Below, in pieces: positions 16,462-26,002 of a DNA stretch of 44,543 nucleotides. The stretch comes from Rubripirellula sp. (GTDB lineage Bacteria; Planctomycetota; Planctomycetia; Pirellulales; Pirellulaceae). The DNA lies in assembly GCA_029213145.1 (NCBI GenBank), contig JARGNK010000001.1, positions 18,219 to 62,761 of the forward strand, written 5' to 3'. The stretch's first letter is position 1; every line of letters starts with the position of its first letter. A model generated the notes under the pieces. The model was not told the DNA's origin. It made no database searches and saw only the letters and a program-made list of their open reading frames with translations. The translations under genes and the position numbers were made by a program.

Positions 16462-17329
16462 ACGATCAGGCTGGTTGAATGCCGTACTCGATTGCCGGCT
16501 GCCGATGAGTCCACAGCCAACGACCGTGGAACCTCAGCTTCAACGTTTGACGGACGTGCGTGCGGTGGTATTTGACATCTACGGCACCTTGTTGATCAGT
16601 GGCAGCGGGGATGTTGGTTCGGTCGATAGCAAGCCTCACGACCAAGCTTTGCAGGAAGCATGGACCGCGACAAAACTGCCCGGTCCACTACCTTTGCAAA
16701 TCGCGGACTTGCACCGTCGGATTGAACGGATCAACCAGCAACGAAAAAGCGTTCATTGTCCCAAGCCGGAAGTCGACATTATTGAGGCCTGGGGACAAAC
16801 ACTGGCCGCTGCCGGAGTCGATTGCCCAATCCAGACGGTCGTGCAACTGGCGTGTCATTACGAGGCACGCGCCAACCAGACATGGCCGATGCCGGGTGCG
16901 AGCGACCTGATTGGCCAAATCCGTGATGCTGAGATCCCGCTGGGAATTGTCAGTAATGCCCAAATATTTACGGTGCCATTGGTGACAAATCTCGTCGATT
17001 CTCCGAATTTGGAAACAGCGGGGTTTGATCTTGATCTCTGTATTTTTTCCAACCGATATCGACAGGCAAAGCCGGGCCCCCGACTGTTCGACGCCCTGTG
17101 TGAATCGCTCACAAGACGGCAGATTCTTCCCCAACAAGCCGTTTATGTCGGCAACGACATGTTGAACGATGTCTGGGCCGCGTCCCAGGCCGGCCTCCGC
17201 ACGGCATGGTTTGCAGGCGACCAACGCAGTTGCCGTGATCGCTCCGACGACCCACGCTGCCGGTCACTACGTCCCGATGTGGTGCTGACAAAGCTGGTGC
17301 AATTGCTACAGTGCATCGAAATCGAGTAA
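16454..17329 (+). CDS. HAD-superfamily hydrolase (putative sugar-phosphate phosphatase)
   Basis: The four HAD motifs are present. Motif I is FDIYGTLL with nucleophile Asp41, motif II is VSNAQ, motif III is the Lys of [13 protein letters not shown], and motif IV is [18 protein letters not shown] helical cap of the C1 type sits between motifs I and II. The second Asp of the usual DxD is Tyr (D-I-Y), as in haloacid-dehalogenase-type members and many uncharacterised HADs, so phosphatase activity is likely but not certain. The frame is open back to 16385, but the ATG at 16454 overlaps the upstream stop by 8 bp and is preferred; ATG 16505 is also possible. Between two glycosyltransferases, it probably removes phosphate from a glycosyl-phosphate intermediate. 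Confidence 0.82.
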   Translation: MTERSGWLNAVLDCRLPMSPQPTTVEPQLQRLTDVRAVVFDIYGTLLISGSGDVGSVDSKPHDQALQEAWTATKLPGPLPLQIADLHRRIERINQQRKSVHCPKPEVDIIEAWGQTLAAAGVDCPIQTVVQLACHYEARANQTWPMPGASDLIGQIRDAEIPLGIVSNAQIFTVPLVTNLVDSPNLETAGFDLDLCIFSNRYRQAKPGPRLFDALCESLTRRQILPQQAVYVGNDMLNDVWAASQAGLRTAWFAGDQRSCRDRSDDPRCRSLRPDVVLTKLVQLLQCIEIE

Positions 17330-17471
17330 CACCAAAAATCTTGTCAGCTTAGATCGACAGGAATACCGGCCAAACAGGCGGCCGAAAACCGATATCGCGG
17401 TGAATGACGACGCCGTCTCGCAAGGCGGTGGTAAACATCACACTTTTTACAACTCAAACCGCATTGGACCT

Positions 17472-18737
17472 ATGGGCGTTCAAATTGGCTTTGTGGGAAC
17501 TCGCTTCGCCGGCACCGACGGTGTTTCACTAGAAAGCGCCAAGTGGGCGCAAGTGCTGTGGGACCATCGACACGTCAGCCACTGGTACTCAGGAATGAGC
17601 GATCGCGATGACGAAACCTCTATGGTTGTCCCCCATGCCTATTTTGGACATTCAGATATCCAATGGATCAATCGGCGGGCGTTCGGAGGCCTGACGCGAA
17701 CACCCGATGTCACTCAGCGGATCTACGCGTTGGCGGATTACCTAAAAGGCACGATCTACGAATTCACGCGGCGATACAACTTGGATCTGTTGATTGTTCA
17801 AAATGCACTTTGCATTCCGATGAACATACCGCTTGGTGTCGCTTTGACGCATTTCATTGCTGAGACTGGATTTCCGACAATCGCCCACCATCATGATTTT
17901 TATTGGGAACGCGATCGGTTCAGCGTCTCGGCAGTCACCGACTTGTTGTGGATGGCGTTTCCACCGGCACTGCCGCAAATTCAGAATGTGACCATCAATT
18001 CGTTCGCACAACAGGACCTCGCTCACCGCCGGGGACTGTCATCGATCTTAGTACCCAACGTTCTTGACTTCGAAACAGAACCTCCCGAACCGGATGAATA
18101 CGCGCGGCAATTCCGCAAAGACATTGGTCTCGATGAAAACGACATCATGTTTCTGCAGCCCACCCGTGTTGTACCACGCAAGGGAATCGAGCACGCAATT
18201 TCGTTGGTTGCTGCATTGAAAAACGACCGCTGCAAATTGGTGATTTCGCATGCCAGCGGCGACGAAGGTGACGAGTACTTGCATTCACTCTGTGACTTGG
18301 CCGAATCCCACGGGGTCAATCTAATTCTTTGCGACGAATTAGTGGGCGACAAACGCGCGATCGCACCGGACGGTCACCGCATTTACACATTGGCCGACGC
18401 TTATTCACAAGCGGACTTCATCACGTACCCAAGCATCTACGAAGGATTCGGCAACGCGCTGCTGGAAGCTTTCTATTACCGCAAACCACTTTTGGTGAAT
18501 CGCTATTCAATCTACATCGCCGACATCGAACCAAAGGGAGCAAAGGTAATCGCGATGGATGGCTATCTGACCAAAGATGTCGTCGCCAAAGTACAGAAGA
18601 TCATCGACGACCCCGAATATCGCGATGAAATGGTCGACTACAACTACGAAGTCGGAAAAGCTTTTTTTAGTTACAGCGTTCTGCGAAGAAAACTCCGGGC
18701 GCTGGTCACAAACTTCACCGGCCAGGACAACCTTTGA
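17472..18737 (+). CDS. GT4 glycosyltransferase, candidate (mannosyl)glucosylglycerate-type synthase
   Basis: This is a 421-aa GT-B enzyme. The N-terminal loop [21 protein letters not shown] begins directly after the ATG at 17472, so I prefer this start. An in-frame GTG at 17400 would add 24 poorly structured residues. The unusual [12 protein letters not shown] lies at about 139-150, [13 protein letters not shown] at about 230-242, and the retaining E-x7-E Glu324...Glu332 in [12 protein letters not shown]. It sits between a HAD hydrolase and a GH13_18 phosphorylase. This grouping, and the known presence of mannosylglucosylglycerate in Rhodopirellula baltica, suggest compatible-solute synthesis. 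Exact donor and acceptor are inferred only. Confidence 0.8.
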   Translation: MGVQIGFVGTRFAGTDGVSLESAKWAQVLWDHRHVSHWYSGMSDRDDETSMVVPHAYFGHSDIQWINRRAFGGLTRTPDVTQRIYALADYLKGTIYEFTRRYNLDLLIVQNALCIPMNIPLGVALTHFIAETGFPTIAHHHDFYWERDRFSVSAVTDLLWMAFPPALPQIQNVTINSFAQQDLAHRRGLSSILVPNVLDFETEPPEPDEYARQFRKDIGLDENDIMFLQPTRVVPRKGIEHAISLVAALKNDRCKLVISHASGDEGDEYLHSLCDLAESHGVNLILCDELVGDKRAIAPDGHRIYTLADAYSQADFITYPSIYEGFGNALLEAFYYRKPLLVNRYSIYIADIEPKGAKVIAMDGYLTKDVVAKVQKIIDDPEYRDEMVDYNYEVGKAFFSYSVLRRKLRALVTNFTGQDNL

Positions 18738-18804
18738 GCTGAGTGCAACCTTCCACCGCTGTCAGTTGAAAATTTGATTCCCCTGAATAACAACCGTCTG
18801 AATC

Positions 18805-20514
18805 ATGACACTTGAACCGACCGCCACCGAATTGCTCAAAGAGATCTACGGAACGGTCCCACCCGTCCTCGCCGATGGCATTGCCGAGCTTATATCAACT
18901 GCATCCGCCTCCGATGCAAAAGCGGGGCAGCCACAACTGTGGACCGAACGAGATGTTGTCCTGATCACCTACGCTGATCAGATCCGCCAGGACGAGATGA
19001 CTCCACTTGCCACGCTGCGGTCGTTTTTAATCGATCATAAATTGCAGCATTTGATCGACTGCGTTCACCTGTTACCGTTCTGCCCCTACACCAGTGATGA
19101 CGGGTTTTCAGTCATTGATTACCTGGCTGTTGATCCCCTATCAGGCACGTGGGGTGACATCGCAGCACTTGGCGAAGACTTTACGTTGATGTTTGACTTG
19201 GTACTCAACCATTGCTCGCAGCAGCATGAATGGTTTCAGCGCTACTTGGTGGGTGATCCGGAGTACGCTGAATATTTCATTGATCAGAATCCAAGCGAAG
19301 ACTTGTCGGAAGTTGTTCGACCACGAAGTTTGCCACTCCTTACCGCTTTCGAATCGAATACCGGAACCAAGCATATCTGGACGACCTTCAGTGAAGACCA
19401 GGTAGATTTAAATTATGCCAATCCCAACGTCATGCTGGCGATGATCCGAACACTCGTCGAATACGCCCGGCGCGGTGCTCGAATTATCCGCCTGGACGCG
19501 ATCGCGTTTCTGTGGAAGGAACCTGGCACGCCTTGCATTCACTTACGTCAAACGCATGCTGCCGTTCAGTTGATGCGTTACATCCTGGACCAAGTTGCGC
19601 CGGGCACGCTGGTTCTTACAGAAACCAATGTTCCACATGATGAAAACATCAGCTATTTCGGCAACGGCAACAACGAAGCCCACATGGTTTATCAATTTAG
19701 CTTGCCACCTTTAATGCTGGATGCGATTCATCATGCCGACACGTCGATCTTACGCGATTGGCTAAAAGATCTTAAACCGCCAACCGACAACACGACGTTC
19801 TTCAATTTCACTGCCTCGCACGATGGCGTTGGCGTTCGACCACTCGAAGGAATCGTGGCACCCGAGCGTGTCGAACGACTCGCCGAGATTGTTTGCAACC
19901 ATGGCGGCCGCGTCAGCACCCGTCAAAAAAGCGATGGCAGCAACTCTCCCTATGAATTGAACATCTCTTACTTGGATGCTGTCGCTGATCGCAATCAAGT
20001 CCCAGCGGCTGAACATTCGCGGCGATTCCTAGCGACTCAGGCGGTCATGCTTTCCATTCAAGGAATGCCAGCTATTTACTTTCACAGTCTAGTCGGCACT
20101 CCAAATGATCAAGACGGCGTCGTGACCTCGGGACAGAATCGACGCATTAACCGGCACAAGTACGACAGGAGTGAATTGGAATCGGCATTGGACAACCCGC
20201 ATAGCTTGCAACGCCGAGTTTTCGACGGCTATCGACGCCTGTTGCAGGTACGATCAGAGCAGAAGGCATTCCATCCTGCTGCGTGCATGCAAGTGATCGA
20301 CCTTCCTGGTGATGGAAGGCTAGCTTGGATTCGCCAGCATGGCGATCACCAACTCGCGGTTCTGGTCAACTTGGCTGACGAACCGAAAACAATTGCAGCA
20401 ATCGAAATCCCACAGCAATTGAGATACGATCAACTCGCAGAGGAACAGCTACAGGCCAACGCTCCGATCGAACTTAGACCGTTTCAAGTTCGCTGGCTGA
20501 CATCGGGGAAGTAG
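18805..20514 (+). CDS. GH13_18 phosphorylase, probably glucosylglycerate phosphorylase
   Basis: This is a 569-aa sucrose-phosphorylase-type TIM-barrel enzyme, cytoplasmic. The catalytic nucleophile is Asp231 (IIRLDAIAFLWKEPGT), the acid/base is Glu273 (LTETNVPHDENISYFG), and the transition-state Asp is Asp340 (NFTASHDGVGVRPLEG). LVLNHCS at about 132-138 is the conserved region I. The sequence around the active site resembles E. coli YcjM and related enzymes that phosphorolyse glucosylglycerate to glucose 1-phosphate and glycerate, rather than true sucrose phosphorylase. This rests on memory of the family. It follows the GT4 gene by 67 bp and would recycle what the transferases make. The downstream gene is convergent, 60 bp away. 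Confidence 0.85.
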   Translation: MTLEPTATELLKEIYGTVPPVLADGIAELISTASASDAKAGQPQLWTERDVVLITYADQIRQDEMTPLATLRSFLIDHKLQHLIDCVHLLPFCPYTSDDGFSVIDYLAVDPLSGTWGDIAALGEDFTLMFDLVLNHCSQQHEWFQRYLVGDPEYAEYFIDQNPSEDLSEVVRPRSLPLLTAFESNTGTKHIWTTFSEDQVDLNYANPNVMLAMIRTLVEYARRGARIIRLDAIAFLWKEPGTPCIHLRQTHAAVQLMRYILDQVAPGTLVLTETNVPHDENISYFGNGNNEAHMVYQFSLPPLMLDAIHHADTSILRDWLKDLKPPTDNTTFFNFTASHDGVGVRPLEGIVAPERVERLAEIVCNHGGRVSTRQKSDGSNSPYELNISYLDAVADRNQVPAAEHSRRFLATQAVMLSIQGMPAIYFHSLVGTPNDQDGVVTSGQNRRINRHKYDRSELESALDNPHSLQRRVFDGYRRLLQVRSEQKAFHPAACMQVIDLPGDGRLAWIRQHGDHQLAVLVNLADEPKTIAAIEIPQQLRYDQLAEEQLQANAPIELRPFQVRWLTSGK

Positions 20515-20574
20515 AGCAAACCACTCCCAAAGCGAAGCAGCGAACCATCTAGATTACGACCAAGACGCAAGACT

Positions 20575-22482
20575 TTATTCTTTGAGCAAATACGCTAACA
20601 ATTCAAAGATTTCATCCTTGGTGTACTGATCCATTAAGGCCTTGGGCATCATCGATACCGAAGAGGGAACCATCGCCTCAATATCGTCCTGTGGCACGAC
20701 AGTTGGCTCTTGCGATTCCGGATTTGTCAACAACTTGACGACGTCGTCATTCTCTTCGACCAAAACTCCAGTCACAGTTCGACCGTCGACTGTGAGTATC
20801 CTTTGCATCACATATTTCGCATCGACTTTGTGCGAAGGTTCCAGGACTTCTCGCAGCACTCCAACCTTGTCACCTTTCCAGCGTTCCAAGATGCCGGTCA
20901 ACTCTGGACCGATCACGCCTCCCTCGCCCGCCATTTTGTGACAACCGGCACAAGAGGCTTCGGCAAATAAGCGTTTACCGATGTCCATTGAGCGGCCGCG
21001 TAGCTGAGAATCCAAATCAGTTTTTAGATCATCAACGGTCCAAGCTTGCACAAACGATCGGTTGCTGCCGATTGGGTTTGCAGGTTCCACTGGATCTTTC
21101 AGCCAGCCATCCAAATCCTCCACGACGACCATTACCCCGTACATGCGATACCAATGCTGCGGAAAGGTACAGACATATGGATATTCACCCGGTTGTGAGG
21201 GAGCGGTGAAAGTCAATCTGGCTTGTTGGTCAGGAGCCACCATTTCGCTGGCATGCAAAACCTTGGCAGACTCCGGTACATACGGCAGTCCATTCCAGCC
21301 TTTATCGGGCCCCACTTGCAAACCAAGCATCGCAACTTCCTTGAGTGAATCGGGAGTTGTGATCACAAGATTGTGTGGCATCAGATCATGATTCTCCAAA
21401 ATCACTTGAACTGATTTCCCCGCCTCGACAGCAAAATACGGAACGTCGTATCGCATTTCCTCCTCCACTGTCCGAATGCGAATGACTCGCACAGTGATCT
21501 CGCTTAGCCGATCTCGAAATTGCCTGGCCAATCCCGAGGGCAACTTCACCATCAACTGATCGACCAACTGCATCGCATCGATGAAGTTATCACTCGTGCG
21601 GTTCGCTGGCGGCATGTCCTCGGCATACTTAACCAATACGTTCACTAACCGGTCACAGGTCTCTGGATTTCGCTGGTCACTGGAAATAGTCAACAGAGTC
21701 TTAACTGCCGCATCACGAAGACCATCATCACTGACATAAATCGCTAACCGCCGAAAGGTGTCAGCGCCATCAGCCGGAATAAAACGGAGGGCCGTGATCG
21801 CTGCACGAACAACACGTTTATTCCTCGATTGCTCGAGCACCGCCAACACATCGTCTCGCAAGGAATCACGCAGTTGCACGGTGGGGAGCAAGGCGATGGC
21901 GGACAGCATCGCCCTTTGCACGTCTGGCTCTTGATCCAGCCTCGCCAGGACAGCGTTCTCTTCACCGGCCGTGATCAATCCAGCTGCGCCAATCGCTCTC
22001 CGTAATTCCTCGTCAGATTCAAGTTCCGCTAGGAGCGATTCGGATTGCTCTTTCAAAAGCTTCACCGGCAATCGCAGCAACATTCCGGCCAATTGTCTCG
22101 CGGCTCTCGCCTGATCACGGTCTTCGGCATCCAATTCACCAATCGCCGCCAACAACACCTCGACATCGTTAGACTCTTGCAATTTCACCAACGCCTTGAC
22201 CGCTTCATCGCGAAACTGAGGCGACATCCCGACGCGTGACAGAATCGCGGCATACACGGGGGCGAATTTTAGATCGGTCGTTCTCCGTTCCACCATCAGC
22301 AATCGCTGATTGTCAAGTCGCTTTAGCTGGTAAGCAACAATCCGTGGGCTCTTGTCCAAAAACACCTTGGGTGCCGACACCTTGGGTGAATCAGCTGCCT
22401 GCTCGCCATGCGAGTGCTCCTGGGCGAACCCAGGCACCGCGAAAAACCCTATCAAGGCTAAACCAACTATCAACCGTTTCAT
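20575..22482 (-). CDS. HEAT repeat / type-1 copper / cytochrome c PVC-type protein
   Basis: This is a secreted, probably periplasmic, electron-transfer-like protein of about 635 aa. The signal peptide is MKRLIVGLALIGFFAVPGFA. HEAT-like repeats occupy about 75-325. A cupredoxin domain at about 340-455 carries an intact type-1 copper set: His370 (MPHNL), Cys438, His443 and Met447 in the C-x4-H-x3-M spacing of azurin. A C-terminal heme domain has CAGCH at 511-515 and the later KVDAKYVMQRILTVDGRTVTGVL stretch of the planctomycete heme-binding domain (TIGR02603 type). The ATG at 22482 is preferred over one at 22527, since the signal peptide begins there. It lies 170 bp after the minus-strand SGNH/propeller gene and may work with it. 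Confidence 0.88.
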   Translation of the reverse strand: MKRLIVGLALIGFFAVPGFAQEHSHGEQAADSPKVSAPKVFLDKSPRIVAYQLKRLDNQRLLMVERRTTDLKFAPVYAAILSRVGMSPQFRDEAVKALVKLQESNDVEVLLAAIGELDAEDRDQARAARQLAGMLLRLPVKLLKEQSESLLAELESDEELRRAIGAAGLITAGEENAVLARLDQEPDVQRAMLSAIALLPTVQLRDSLRDDVLAVLEQSRNKRVVRAAITALRFIPADGADTFRRLAIYVSDDGLRDAAVKTLLTISSDQRNPETCDRLVNVLVKYAEDMPPANRTSDNFIDAMQLVDQLMVKLPSGLARQFRDRLSEITVRVIRIRTVEEEMRYDVPYFAVEAGKSVQVILENHDLMPHNLVITTPDSLKEVAMLGLQVGPDKGWNGLPYVPESAKVLHASEMVAPDQQARLTFTAPSQPGEYPYVCTFPQHWYRMYGVMVVVEDLDGWLKDPVEPANPIGSNRSFVQAWTVDDLKTDLDSQLRGRSMDIGKRLFAEASCAGCHKMAGEGGVIGPELTGILERWKGDKVGVLREVLEPSHKVDAKYVMQRILTVDGRTVTGVLVEENDDVVKLLTNPESQEPTVVPQDDIEAMVPSSVSMMPKALMDQYTKDEIFELLAYLLKE

Positions 22483-22624
22483 TTGAATCCCAGGCGAAGC
22501 AATCGGAGTTTGATTGACCAAGTTCATTTCTGAATTAAACGTACATCACGCGCACATGACATGCGCGGACACCCAATCACTGCTCGGCCATTCCTATGCC
22601 GGGTAGTGAGTCGACCAACAGAAC

Positions 22625-22646
22625 GCGGCCAGCAAGTTGGCCCCGC
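22625..22646 (-). terminator. weak hairpin after the SGNH/propeller gene
   Basis: GGCCA (22627-22631) pairs with TGGCC (22638-22642), extended by GC/GC across a bulge. It lies directly after the stop at 22653 on the minus strand. There is no T-run, so this is weak evidence. Confidence 0.25.
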
Positions 22647-22652
22647 TGCTAA

Positions 22653-25328
22653 TTACTGCTCGAGTCGCCTCATGGTTTCATCAAGCGTGTACTGCAAATA
22701 GTCATCTATGTCATCTTCCAGCACACCTAACGCCAACTCAATGGCATCATCGCCTTGCAGAAAGCTACAGGCTCGAACACCTTCCAGACGAACCCGCGGA
22801 TGCTTGTCGCTGATTGCTGTCTCGAGCAAGGCCATCGAATTCCCAACTCGATCCAGCCAAAAGGAGAGGACACGCACGCCTGCTGCTCGGGCGCGGTGAT
22901 CTTTGGCGGTCAAAATCTGCTGCAGTAAAGTCTCATCGACAACATTGTGTGTTTGTCGCATCCACAATGCCTCAAGCAACTGGTGCTCGTAGCCTTCATC
23001 TGAAGCGTCTAATTCCTCGACCCACTGATTCAACGCCTTCATCACTTGATCGGTGTTGCGGGCAGCTAATTCCCGTCGGGCCCGATAGCGAACTCGATCT
23101 TCGGGAACCTTCAGCAATTCAAGCAATTTCGCGATCGGTTGACCATCAATCTCAACTGGTTCAAGTAATGGCCGCGTTTTGTGGTAGACCCGCCAAATCC
23201 TTCCATGACTGTGATCACGATTTGGTTCTCGCAAATTGTGCTGGAGGTGGCCGATCAAAGCGTTGTGCCAGTCAACGATGTAGAGCGAACCATCTGGCGC
23301 GATCTGCAAATCAACGGGTCGAAAGTTTCCGTCCTCACACATGATGATTGGATCAACTTCCTTCCCCACGAAACCACTTCCTTCCTCTCGCACTTGGTGA
23401 TTCAGGACCCCCCGATTTCCGATGCAATTGGTCACCAAGAAATTGCCCTGCATTTCGGGTGGAAAGTGGCGACTGGAAACAATCGCACAACCGGCAAGTG
23501 GACGGGTGCGTTTGGGGTAAAACGTAGGGAATTTGTACTTTGCATCTCCACCGGCAATTTTGGCAATTCGACGGTGCTGACTTCCCCCCGGATGCTTCAA
23601 AGGATGGTCGATTCGTCCCGAAATCGGCGCTGCCCAATAACTATTTCCGGGTGAAGCATCGCCGATAAAATTTTGCCCCCAACGATCGAAACAGTGACCC
23701 CACGGATTGGCGAAAGCAAAGTTGGCGTGAACTCCAAATCGGTGACTTTTGGGATGGTAATGCCAAATCCCTGCTTCGCTCAATCGCGTCAATCCGTAGG
23801 GGCTCTCGACTTGCGAAAACTTGAATGTTCCTTCTTGGAAATAGAGGTTTCCGCCCGGCCCCCATTCAAAGGCAGCGATCCCATGATGGGAATCTGCCGA
23901 ATCAAAGCCAAACAAGACTCGCTCCCGAACATCGGCAACGCCATCGCCATCGGTGTCTTTCAAAAACAAGATATCTGGCTGCTCAGCCACATATGCGCCG
24001 CCGTTGCCCAACTCGAAACCAGTGGGCTGATGCAGACCACCTGCAAAGACCTTGCATTCATCTGACTTACCATCCTGATTGTGGTCTTCAAAGATCAAGA
24101 TTTTGTCATCCAACTTTGTTTTTGGTTTCCAGTGCGGGTACGACTGCATCGTCGCCACCCAAAGTCGACCTTGATTGTCAAAGTTAAGCGCAACCGGGTT
24201 CGCCAATTCCGGAAACTCCTCCTCCGATGCTACCAACTGAATCGCGAATCCATCGTGCAATTTAAACAGCTTCATCTGTTCTTCAGCAGACAGATAATCG
24301 AGTGACCCGAGCTTACCCGACCGAATGTTGGGATCATTCGGAACACCAACATTTGTCTTGGGATTGATAAAAGTGAGCGTATTAGAATCATCGACCTCGG
24401 CTGAAACCGGTTTGCCCTGGGCGAGTGACCAGATTCGCTTGTCTCGGTTGACCGTCATCTCATCCAATACCTGCCGTTCACGCTCCATCACGTCGGTATT
24501 GTTGTAGGTTCCATCGCTACCGGCTTTACCACGTGCACCGTAGATGGAATAACCATTGACGGCACGGTACCGATGCCACCAATGAAAATTCTTGTCATCC
24601 ACTTCAGCTTTCAGCTGTGGATTGACCTCGGTTGGTCCACCCGCCCCGAACAACGCTTCGCCAAATAGCGGTGCCAACTTACGATAACCGACGTCATTCA
24701 AGTGAACGCCGTTGTACGTCAATTGTTCGTCGGATGCCTCGAACAGCTGCTTGGATGGCGCGAACACATCGACGAAGGTCGCTCCGGTCGCATCAGCGAC
24801 CTTTGCCAGCGCCGCCGTGTACATCGCCAAGTCGGCGTTCTGCTGCGAACCATCGGGAACATTCGGGTCATTGATGTTTTCGAACGCGATTGGCGACACC
24901 AAGACAACACGCGGATTGCCCATTCCAAAATCTTTGGCTTGAGTCTCCTTCACGAGACGAGTGATTTGCTCGGAAAATTTCCTCAAACCTTTTTTTCCGG
25001 CAAACGACTCGTTGAAGCCAAAGAAATACATCACCACCGATGCTTGGCTGTGAGTTAGGTGCTGATCTGGATCACCAAAGTTCTCCGAACGAATTCGCTC
25101 GAATGGTTCATCACCGGGAAACCCCAAGTTGCGAACCGTAAGCTCCGAATCAGGGAAACGCTGATGAAGGAGGGTTTCCCAATAATTGTGGTGCTGCATT
25201 CGCTCTGCCAAGGCATTGCCGACCAGACAAATATGATCGCCCTTTTTCAACTCTAGGGGAGTCCCGGCAGAGGCAAGCGAAACAGTAACAAGAAGAGCAA
25301 ACGCAAGTGAGCAAAAAGTACGACTCAT
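22653..25328 (-). CDS. secreted SGNH-like / PVC beta-propeller / HEAT protein
   Basis: The protein is 891 aa with signal peptide MSRTFCSLAFALLVTVSLASAG. An SGNH/GDSL-like domain (about 25-230) keeps block II NLGFPGDE, block III FFGFNES, and the block V His209 (NGVHLNDVGY). The block I nucleophile Gly-Asp-Ser is replaced by G37-N-A-L, and the block V Asp is Asn, so it is probably not a hydrolase. Residues about 350-700 are a PVC-type six-bladed propeller (FAIQLVASEEEFPELANPVALNF..., DTDGDGVADVRERV). About 710-890 are HEAT-like repeats. Unlike many relatives, it has no C-terminal CxxCH; the next gene supplies the heme domain. The ATG at 25328 has a GAAG-type site upstream; an in-frame TTG at 25340 is an alternative. 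Confidence 0.87.
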   Translation of the reverse strand: MSRTFCSLAFALLVTVSLASAGTPLELKKGDHICLVGNALAERMQHHNYWETLLHQRFPDSELTVRNLGFPGDEPFERIRSENFGDPDQHLTHSQASVVMYFFGFNESFAGKKGLRKFSEQITRLVKETQAKDFGMGNPRVVLVSPIAFENINDPNVPDGSQQNADLAMYTAALAKVADATGATFVDVFAPSKQLFEASDEQLTYNGVHLNDVGYRKLAPLFGEALFGAGGPTEVNPQLKAEVDDKNFHWWHRYRAVNGYSIYGARGKAGSDGTYNNTDVMERERQVLDEMTVNRDKRIWSLAQGKPVSAEVDDSNTLTFINPKTNVGVPNDPNIRSGKLGSLDYLSAEEQMKLFKLHDGFAIQLVASEEEFPELANPVALNFDNQGRLWVATMQSYPHWKPKTKLDDKILIFEDHNQDGKSDECKVFAGGLHQPTGFELGNGGAYVAEQPDILFLKDTDGDGVADVRERVLFGFDSADSHHGIAAFEWGPGGNLYFQEGTFKFSQVESPYGLTRLSEAGIWHYHPKSHRFGVHANFAFANPWGHCFDRWGQNFIGDASPGNSYWAAPISGRIDHPLKHPGGSQHRRIAKIAGGDAKYKFPTFYPKRTRPLAGCAIVSSRHFPPEMQGNFLVTNCIGNRGVLNHQVREEGSGFVGKEVDPIIMCEDGNFRPVDLQIAPDGSLYIVDWHNALIGHLQHNLREPNRDHSHGRIWRVYHKTRPLLEPVEIDGQPIAKLLELLKVPEDRVRYRARRELAARNTDQVMKALNQWVEELDASDEGYEHQLLEALWMRQTHNVVDETLLQQILTAKDHRARAAGVRVLSFWLDRVGNSMALLETAISDKHPRVRLEGVRACSFLQGDDAIELALGVLEDDIDDYLQYTLDETMRRLEQ

Positions 25329-25375
25329 GGATTTCTTCAAACAATCAGGAGGGGCAAGCCGAGCAGAGACTGGTG

Positions 25376-25403
25376 GGGCCTGAGACTTGGAATCTCAGAG
25401 CCC
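25376..25403 (-). terminator. 10-bp hairpin between acetyltransferase and propeller genes
   Basis: GGGCCTGAGA (25376-25385) pairs with TCTCAG (25393-25398) and GCCC (25400-25403), with one bulged A. It lies about 110 nt after the acetyltransferase stop on the minus strand and could end the aceE-aceF-cls run. No clear T-run follows. Confidence 0.4.
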
Positions 25404-25512
25404 TACATTCTACCAGCGCAATCGAGGACCTAAAGGGTTGAATTGGGAGTTACGTTACAGCGAATTGACCACACCTCGATCTGCGTCCCCACAATTTCAC
25501 CGCTCCCGAACG

Positions 25513-25992
25513 CTACTCGAGCGTCTTTCGCAGGAACAGCGTGTTCACATCAGGATGGACAGGATCACCAGTGAAGCCATATTTTGCGTAAGCACGACGA
25601 GCAGGCTGGTTATCTTCATACACTTCAAGCGTCAGCCGACAGCAACCTGCTTCTCTAGCAATCACTTCGACTTTCGCCAACATCTCAGCAACCACACCAC
25701 GGCCACGATGTGAATCAGTCACGATAACATCGTGAATGTTGACCAACTGCTTCCGCATAAAAGTCGAAAACCCAAACAGACAATTTACTAAACCGACAGC
25801 GTGCCTCAGATCGACGTCGGTGAACGCCAACACACTAAAGGCCGTCGGAAATTCATCCAATTGATCTGGTAGGGATCTCACGTCTGGACGATCGTTCCCA
25901 AGTTCGAATTTCGCGTACTCGTCCATCAGGCGAATGAAACATTCCCGGTGCAAATCATTTTGATAGTCGACACGGTGAACAGAGATTTTCAT
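25513..25992 (-). CDS. GNAT-family N-acetyltransferase
   Basis: The 159-aa protein has the size and pattern of the GNAT fold. The beta4/helix3 acetyl-CoA motif is IVTDSHRGRGVVAEMLAKVE, with R-G-R-G-V in the R/Q-x-x-G-x-G/A position. It is followed by RLTLEVYEDNQPARRAYAKYGF, the conserved C-terminal N...A-x-x-x-Y-x-x-x-G-F signature. The substrate is unknown. The frame is open to 26046, but the ATG at 25992, 11 nt after the cardiolipin synthase stop, gives a normal GNAT N-terminus and is chosen. It is the last gene of the aceE-aceF-cls run. Confidence 0.88.
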   Translation of the reverse strand: MKISVHRVDYQNDLHRECFIRLMDEYAKFELGNDRPDVRSLPDQLDEFPTAFSVLAFTDVDLRHAVGLVNCLFGFSTFMRKQLVNIHDVIVTDSHRGRGVVAEMLAKVEVIAREAGCCRLTLEVYEDNQPARRAYAKYGFTGDPVHPDVNTLFLRKTLE

Positions 25993-26002
25993 AAAGAAAG
26001 AC

